From NCBI GenBank assembly GCA_023267795.1, contig JAHFMP010000035.1, forward strand, positions 1 to 8,749: a DNA stretch of 8,749 nucleotides, read 5' to 3'. Of the stretch, positions 6,491 through 8,749 are shown one piece after another (position 1 is the stretch's first letter; each line of letters begins with the position of its first letter). The position numbers and the translations under genes were made by a program. The stretch comes from Candidatus Woesearchaeota archaeon. GTDB taxonomy: Archaea > Nanobdellota > Nanobdellia > Woesearchaeales > DSVV01. The notes under the pieces were generated by a model that ran no database searches, was not told the DNA's origin, and saw only the letters and a list, made by a program, of their open reading frames with translations.

Positions 6491-6508
6491 CCTATATAAA
6501 AGTTTGCA
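6491..6508 (-). promoter_or_regulatory. BRE/TATA promoter of argS
   Basis: On the minus strand GCAAAC (BRE-like) precedes TTTTATATAG (6501-6492), centred 27 bases before the ATG at 6470. No Shine-Dalgarno lies between, so a leaderless mRNA is likely. Confidence 0.65.
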
Positions 6509-6523
6509 ACCATCTATATCAGA

Positions 6524-6543
6524 AAGAATTAAAAAAACCAGAC
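6524..6543 (-). terminator. U-tract terminator after the small acidic protein gene
   Basis: Immediately after the stop codon, the minus strand reads GTCTGG then T7 (6537-6531), AATTCTTTCT. An uninterrupted run of seven T with further T-rich sequence is the archaeal termination signal. It separates this unit from the argS promoter. Confidence 0.5.
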
Positions 6544-6720
6544 TTATTCTTCTTTTTCTTCAGGCTGTTTTTCTGTTTTTTCTTCCTTTTCTTCAGCAGA
6601 ATCATAGCCTTTCATAAATCCTTCTTCTCCAGGACTTATTTCATCATTGTCCATGTCTTCTTCAAAAGATTCTTTTGTCTCAGAAGCATCTTCTTCTATA
6701 AATTCTTCTTCATTTGCCAT
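6544..6720 (-). CDS. Small acidic protein of unknown function
   Basis: 58 residues from ATG 6720 (61 from an in-frame GTG at 6729). It is extremely acidic, with Glu/Asp blocks at both ends (EEEFIEEDASE; EEKEEKTEKQPEEKEE) and a less biased centre DEISPGEEGFMKGYDSAEE that looks like the functional motif. There is no signal peptide, no cysteine and no membrane segment, and it is probably mostly disordered. I chose ATG 6720 because GGGGTGA lies five bases upstream; the GTG overlaps that site. It follows TFS by 81 bases on the same strand. The ribosome binding site fits an internal operon gene, though a TATA-like sequence at 6759-6766 could give it its own promoter. I do not recognise the family. 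An accessory peptide of the transcription or translation machinery is a guess from context. Confidence 0.65.
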   Translation of the reverse strand: MANEEEFIEEDASETKESFEEDMDNDEISPGEEGFMKGYDSAEEKEEKTEKQPEEKEE

Positions 6721-6725
6721 ATCAC

Positions 6726-6732
6726 TCACCCC
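6726..6732 (-). promoter_or_regulatory. Ribosome binding site deciding the acidic-protein start
   Basis: GGGGTGA on the minus strand, five bases before ATG 6720, matches the archaeal anti-SD core (GGTGA). It argues against the overlapping GTG at 6729 as the start. Confidence 0.6.
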
Positions 6733-6755
6733 ATTGGAGTTTTATAATTTTTCTA

Positions 6756-6772
6756 AAAATATATATGTAACG
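6756..6772 (-). promoter_or_regulatory. Possible TATA box of the acidic-protein gene
   Basis: CATATATATTTTT on the minus strand is centred about 44 bases before ATG 6720. It would start RNA near 6738 and give a leader of about 18 bases that includes the ribosome binding site. AT-rich context makes this weak. Confidence 0.3.
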
Positions 6773-6801
6773 GGCTGATTTATATAGTTTATTAAAATTT
6801 T

Positions 6802-7116
6802 CTAACTATAATCCCTCCACACGTGCTCGCATTTTTCACATTTCATGAACTTTGTTTCTGGTTCATCAGAAGCACGAGTCTGAACTGTCCAGAAATATGC
6901 CCTGCGGTGCTTACATTTTGGACATTCTGCGATTGTGACAGGATGTGGCTCGATTTCTTTTTCAACAACACCAATTGCCAGCTTTTCCTGGATTTTTTCA
7001 GAAAGAATAGCATCCTTAACATCTTTTGTAGTATAACCGCATTTACAATGCATTGTTTTTCTGTTACCCTCTATTTTCGGAAGAAGTATCCCTCCGCATT
7101 TTGGACAAAACATCAT
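6802..7116 (-). CDS. tfs: Transcription factor S (TFS), archaeal TFIIS-like cleavage factor
   Basis: 104 residues from ATG 7116. The N-terminal zinc ribbon uses Cys4-Pro-Lys-Cys7 and Cys24-Lys-Cys26. The C-terminal TFIIS-type ribbon uses Cys65-Pro-Lys-Cys68 and Cys93-Glu-Lys-Cys96. The acidic loop QTRASDEPETKFMKC contains the Asp84-Glu85 pair that completes the RNA polymerase active site. TFS enters the secondary channel of stalled polymerase and stimulates cleavage of backtracked RNA; the intact Asp-Glu pair argues for an active factor, not an inhibitory paralogue. An in-frame ATG at 7122 adds two residues, but it directly abuts the GAGGTGA site. ATG 7116 has the normal 6-base spacing and yields MMFCPKCGG. 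The gene directly follows the signal peptidase gene, whose stop codon lies within the ribosome binding site. Confidence 0.95.
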   Translation of the reverse strand: MMFCPKCGGILLPKIEGNRKTMHCKCGYTTKDVKDAILSEKIQEKLAIGVVEKEIEPHPVTIAECPKCKHRRAYFWTVQTRASDEPETKFMKCEKCEHVWRDYS

Positions 7117-7122
7117 TGTCAT

Positions 7123-7129
7123 TCACCTC
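7123..7129 (-). promoter_or_regulatory. Ribosome binding site of tfs, containing the stop of the upstream gene
   Basis: GAGGTGA on the minus strand is the end of the signal peptidase frame (ATG AGG TGA). It is six bases from ATG 7116, so a terminating ribosome would sit on the tfs initiation region. This indicates translational coupling. Confidence 0.65.
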
Positions 7130-7743
7130 ATTACCAGCAATTGCATCAAAGACACTGCAGCTATTTTTATCCAGCCCAAAAAAGGAATTCGAAATATTGC
7201 CTTTCCCAATATCTTGTCTTCTTCTATTCCTGTATCCAAACCCACTCCTGAATCACCATTATGATCCCCTTTTGTCTGGAATACAAAGCCAGTTGTTTCA
7301 TCAGGATAGATTTTTACAATTCTATGGATAATAGGATCACTCCGCTGATCACTCATGAATACTATAACATCTCCAATTTTAATATTTTTAGGTTCTCTGC
7401 CAACAAGAATCATAATATCTCCTTTGTTAAAGCCGTTTTTGAATGGATATTTCTCAAAATTCTCTTTTGTTATGCCATACTCCATGTACCATTGTTCCTG
7501 TGTGCAACTGCTTTGACAATATGCCTGAGTTTGCCACCACTGTTCGAAATTTCCGTCATGTTCCATGCTTCCAGAAACAACTGCAACAACAGGAAAGCCT
7601 GTTCCCAAAACAAATCCAAGACCCGGATAGACAACAAATTTTACCAGAATAAAGGCAAGAATAAAGTTGACAATCCAGCTCCAGATACTGTTAGATTCCC
7701 AGATAAAGTACCATACTTCTTTGCATGCTTCTTTGATTTGCAT
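7123..7743 (-). CDS. sec11: Signal peptidase I, archaeal/Sec11 (Ser-His) type
   Basis: 206 residues from ATG 7743. An N-terminal membrane segment lies at about 19-48. Next come catalytic Ser59 in VVSGSMEH, GDIMILVG (108-115), catalytic His140 in SDPIIHRIVKI, and Asp160/Asp164 in TKGDHNGDSG. Histidine in place of lysine marks the ER/archaeal type. A second hydrophobic segment (187-204) anchors the C-terminus. The enzyme removes signal peptides on the outer membrane face; the Lon-like protease here is a plausible client. Between Ser59 and Gly108 there are about 48 residues with Cys76-x3-Cys80, longer than the short loop of the classical family. The frame remains open upstream to 7923, but that region overlaps NMD3 and gives an unlikely N-terminus. 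ATG 7743 has a TATA-like box exactly 27 bases before it. ATG 7782 is the next alternative. Confidence 0.92.
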   Translation of the reverse strand: MQIKEACKEVWYFIWESNSIWSWIVNFILAFILVKFVVYPGLGFVLGTGFPVVAVVSGSMEHDGNFEQWWQTQAYCQSSCTQEQWYMEYGITKENFEKYPFKNGFNKGDIMILVGREPKNIKIGDVIVFMSDQRSDPIIHRIVKIYPDETTGFVFQTKGDHNGDSGVGLDTGIEEDKILGKAIFRIPFLGWIKIAAVSLMQLLVMR

Positions 7744-7765
7744 CAAAAAACAAGAAAAGAAGTGA

Positions 7766-7780
7766 GTTAAAAAGGTTTGC
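7766..7780 (-). promoter_or_regulatory. TATA/BRE promoter of the signal peptidase operon
   Basis: On the minus strand GCAAAC (BRE-like) precedes CTTTTTAAC (7774-7766), centred 27 bases before ATG 7743. The same box form (CTTTTTAAAC) precedes the Lon-like protease gene. The site supports the shorter signal peptidase start. Confidence 0.5.
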
Positions 7781-7797
7781 ATTAGTTTTATATATTT
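7781..7797 (+). promoter_or_regulatory. TATA promoter of nmd3
   Basis: TTTTATATATTT at 7786-7797 is centred 26 bases before ATG 7817, predicting a leaderless mRNA. It stands back to back with the divergent signal peptidase promoter, the two boxes being about 21 bases apart. A tandem TGGCATT (7800-7806 and 7810-7816) lies between the box and the ATG. Confidence 0.6.
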
Positions 7798-7816
7798 CCT
7801 GGCATTTATTGGCATT

Positions 7817-8521
7817 ATGAAATGCATCCAATGTGGGAGAGTTGTTGCAGAAGAAAAAGCAGTGCTTTGCAATGATTGTTTTCGAACAAAACATACATGT
7901 TTTAAATCCTTTGAAAGCCACACTCTTTTGATCTGTGCACCGTGCGGCTCTTACAAATATCAAAAGCAGTGGAAACTCAGAAAGCCAAAAAATGAAGCAC
8001 TGCAGGAGTCTGTCCTGAATAATTGTGATTTTCTCATCCAACCAGAAGCAATAGAGCTGAAGATTACTCTCGCAGACGAGCATGGAAAAGTTCAGAATGG
8101 AAAAGCAATTCTTCGCACAGAAACAAAAATAGAGCAACAAACATTTGTTGAAGAATTTGAGCTACCTGTAAAAATAAAATATAGCATCTGTGATCAATGT
8201 GCAAAATTAAAGACAGAATATTTTGAGGGGATTCTTCAGCTTCGCGGAGAGAATAAAGAAATGCTTGAGAAAGCACATGAATTTGTTCTTAATGATGCAA
8301 GTTATGCAAACAAAAAAAGGGTTTTTATCACAAAAATAGAAGAAATGAAAACAGGGATTGATTATTATTATACAAAACAACAATATCTGCCAGTTATTAT
8401 GAAAAAGCTTGTGAAAAAATTCAAAGCAGCAGGAAAAACACATGCAGAACTGTTTAGCAGAAGCAGGCAGACAAGCAAGGATCTCTATCGCGTGAATGCA
8501 AGCGTTCGATTGCCTCTTTAA
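7817..8521 (+). CDS. nmd3: NMD3 family protein (large ribosomal subunit maturation/export adaptor homologue)
   Basis: 234 residues. The N-terminal part is a zinc-binding region with CxxC pairs at Cys3/Cys6, Cys18/Cys21, Cys40/Cys43 and Cys125/Cys128. The family marker KTEYFEGILQLRG is at 132-144. The C-terminal domain carries TGIDYYYTKQQYLPVIMKKL (179-198) and the closing segment KDLYRVNASVRLPL, which matches the YR..V..R ending of NMD3. Eukaryotic NMD3 binds the 60S joining face and recruits the export receptor. Archaea have no nucleus, so the protein is thought to act in late 50S maturation or quality control. It lacks the eukaryotic C-terminal export signals. ATG 7817 gives MKCIQCG and fits the TATA distance. 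Its promoter is shared back to back with the signal peptidase operon. Confidence 0.93.
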   Translation: MKCIQCGRVVAEEKAVLCNDCFRTKHTCFKSFESHTLLICAPCGSYKYQKQWKLRKPKNEALQESVLNNCDFLIQPEAIELKITLADEHGKVQNGKAILRTETKIEQQTFVEEFELPVKIKYSICDQCAKLKTEYFEGILQLRGENKEMLEKAHEFVLNDASYANKKRVFITKIEEMKTGIDYYYTKQQYLPVIMKKLVKKFKAAGKTHAELFSRSRQTSKDLYRVNASVRLPL

Positions 8522-8552
8522 ATATAGAGAATTATTATATTTTATATAAATT

Positions 8553-8574
8553 AGTCAAAAATTATATATATATG
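8553..8574 (+). promoter_or_regulatory. BRE/TATA promoter of the AbrB-type regulator gene
   Basis: GTCAAAAA (BRE-like, 8554-8561) followed by TTATATATATATG (8562-8574) is centred about 27 bases before ATG 8594. The 8522-8552 stretch before it is AT-rich, holds the NMD3 3' end with only short T tracts, and shows no clear hairpin. Confidence 0.6.
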
Positions 8575-8593
8575 TAAGGTTTTCTCAATTAGT

Positions 8594-8749
8594 ATGAAAA
8601 GAAAAGTAATACAGATTGCCGAGTCAACGCAGTTGGTTTCTATTCCGCGAGCGTGGGGTAGAAAGTATAATATTAAGAAAGGGGATGAATTGGAGGTTAC
8701 TGAGAAGGATAATGTGTTGGAGATTTCGGCAAAACGAGTAGAGCAAGAG
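8594..8749 (+). CDS. AbrB/SpoVT-domain regulator, 3' partial
   Basis: Only 52 residues are inside the window. They form a complete swapped-hairpin AbrB/MazE-type DNA-binding domain: MKRKVIQIAESTQLVSIPRA, W-G-R-K-Y, then N-I-K-K-G-D-E-L-E-V and the closing strand NVLEISAKRVE. The pattern (strand, STQLVSIPRAW, GD.LEV, LEI) is that of archaeal proteins in which this domain is fused to a PhoU-like helical domain, often annotated as phosphate uptake regulators. Whether PhoU follows cannot be seen. Antitoxins and stand-alone regulators share the same domain. The start is fixed by the TATA box and the lack of upstream in-frame ATGs close by. Confidence 0.85.
   Translation, partial: MKRKVIQIAESTQLVSIPRAWGRKYNIKKGDELEVTEKDNVLEISAKRVEQE

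Noticed and set aside
7744..7923. Longer N-terminus for the signal peptidase (60 extra codons, including ATG 7782)
   Set aside because: The extension is antisense to the NMD3 zinc region and crosses both divergent promoters. ATG 7743 fits the TATA spacing and gives a normal N-terminal membrane segment.
956..8534. Shared ATAGAGAATT words at 956-965 and 8525-8534, both shortly after gene ends
   Set aside because: A 10-base AT-rich match with no further extension is within chance in DNA of this composition.

Overview
The window looks like chromosomal DNA from an uncultivated, AT-rich archaeon, most likely a DPANN lineage close to Woesearchaeota/Pacearchaeota. The archaeal assignment is firm. 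It rests on an archaeal-type L11, a TFS cleavage factor, an NMD3 homologue, a Ser-His signal peptidase of the Sec11 type, an AAA-less Lon-like membrane protease, an AbrB-type regulator with a typical archaeal opening, and TATA boxes about 27 bases before most start codons. The DPANN placement is an inference from gene style and base composition.

Layout. (1) Positions 2-877, +: 3' part of a membrane-anchored lytic-transglycosylase-fold (SLT) protein, followed by a 14-bp GNRA-loop hairpin with a short U tract. (2) 878-1088: non-coding, with the hairpin, two overlapping inverted repeats and a TATA box. (3) 1089-2882, +: exported Lon-like (S16) serine protease with a signal peptide and a C-terminal membrane anchor. 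A strong Shine-Dalgarno sequence and a 14-codon stub lie at its end. (4) 3044-3978, +: two-gene MNT/HEPN-type module, an HTH-nucleotidyltransferase overlapping a HEPN protein by ATGA. (5) 3999-6470, -: ribosomal protein L11 with a long helical C-terminal extension and, upstream on the same strand, ArgRS; each has its own promoter. (6) 6544-7743, -: probable operon of signal peptidase I, TFS and a small acidic protein. (7) 7817-8521, +: NMD3, divergent from the signal peptidase. (8) 8594-end, +: first 52 codons of an AbrB/SpoVT-domain regulator.

How it fits together. Regions 5-7 are mostly information-processing and secretion housekeeping: tRNA charging, the ribosomal stalk base, transcript cleavage, large-subunit maturation and signal-peptide removal. 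Regions 1-4 are more accessory: an extracytoplasmic SLT enzyme next to an extracytoplasmic protease, then a toxin-antitoxin-like pair. First genes of transcription units appear leaderless, with TATA about 26-30 nt from ATG, whereas downstream operon genes carry GGTGA-type ribosome binding sites. I used this contrast to choose starts for the signal peptidase, TFS and the acidic protein. No tRNA, rRNA, CRISPR array or insertion sequence was seen, and no gene-free stretch exceeds about 210 bases.
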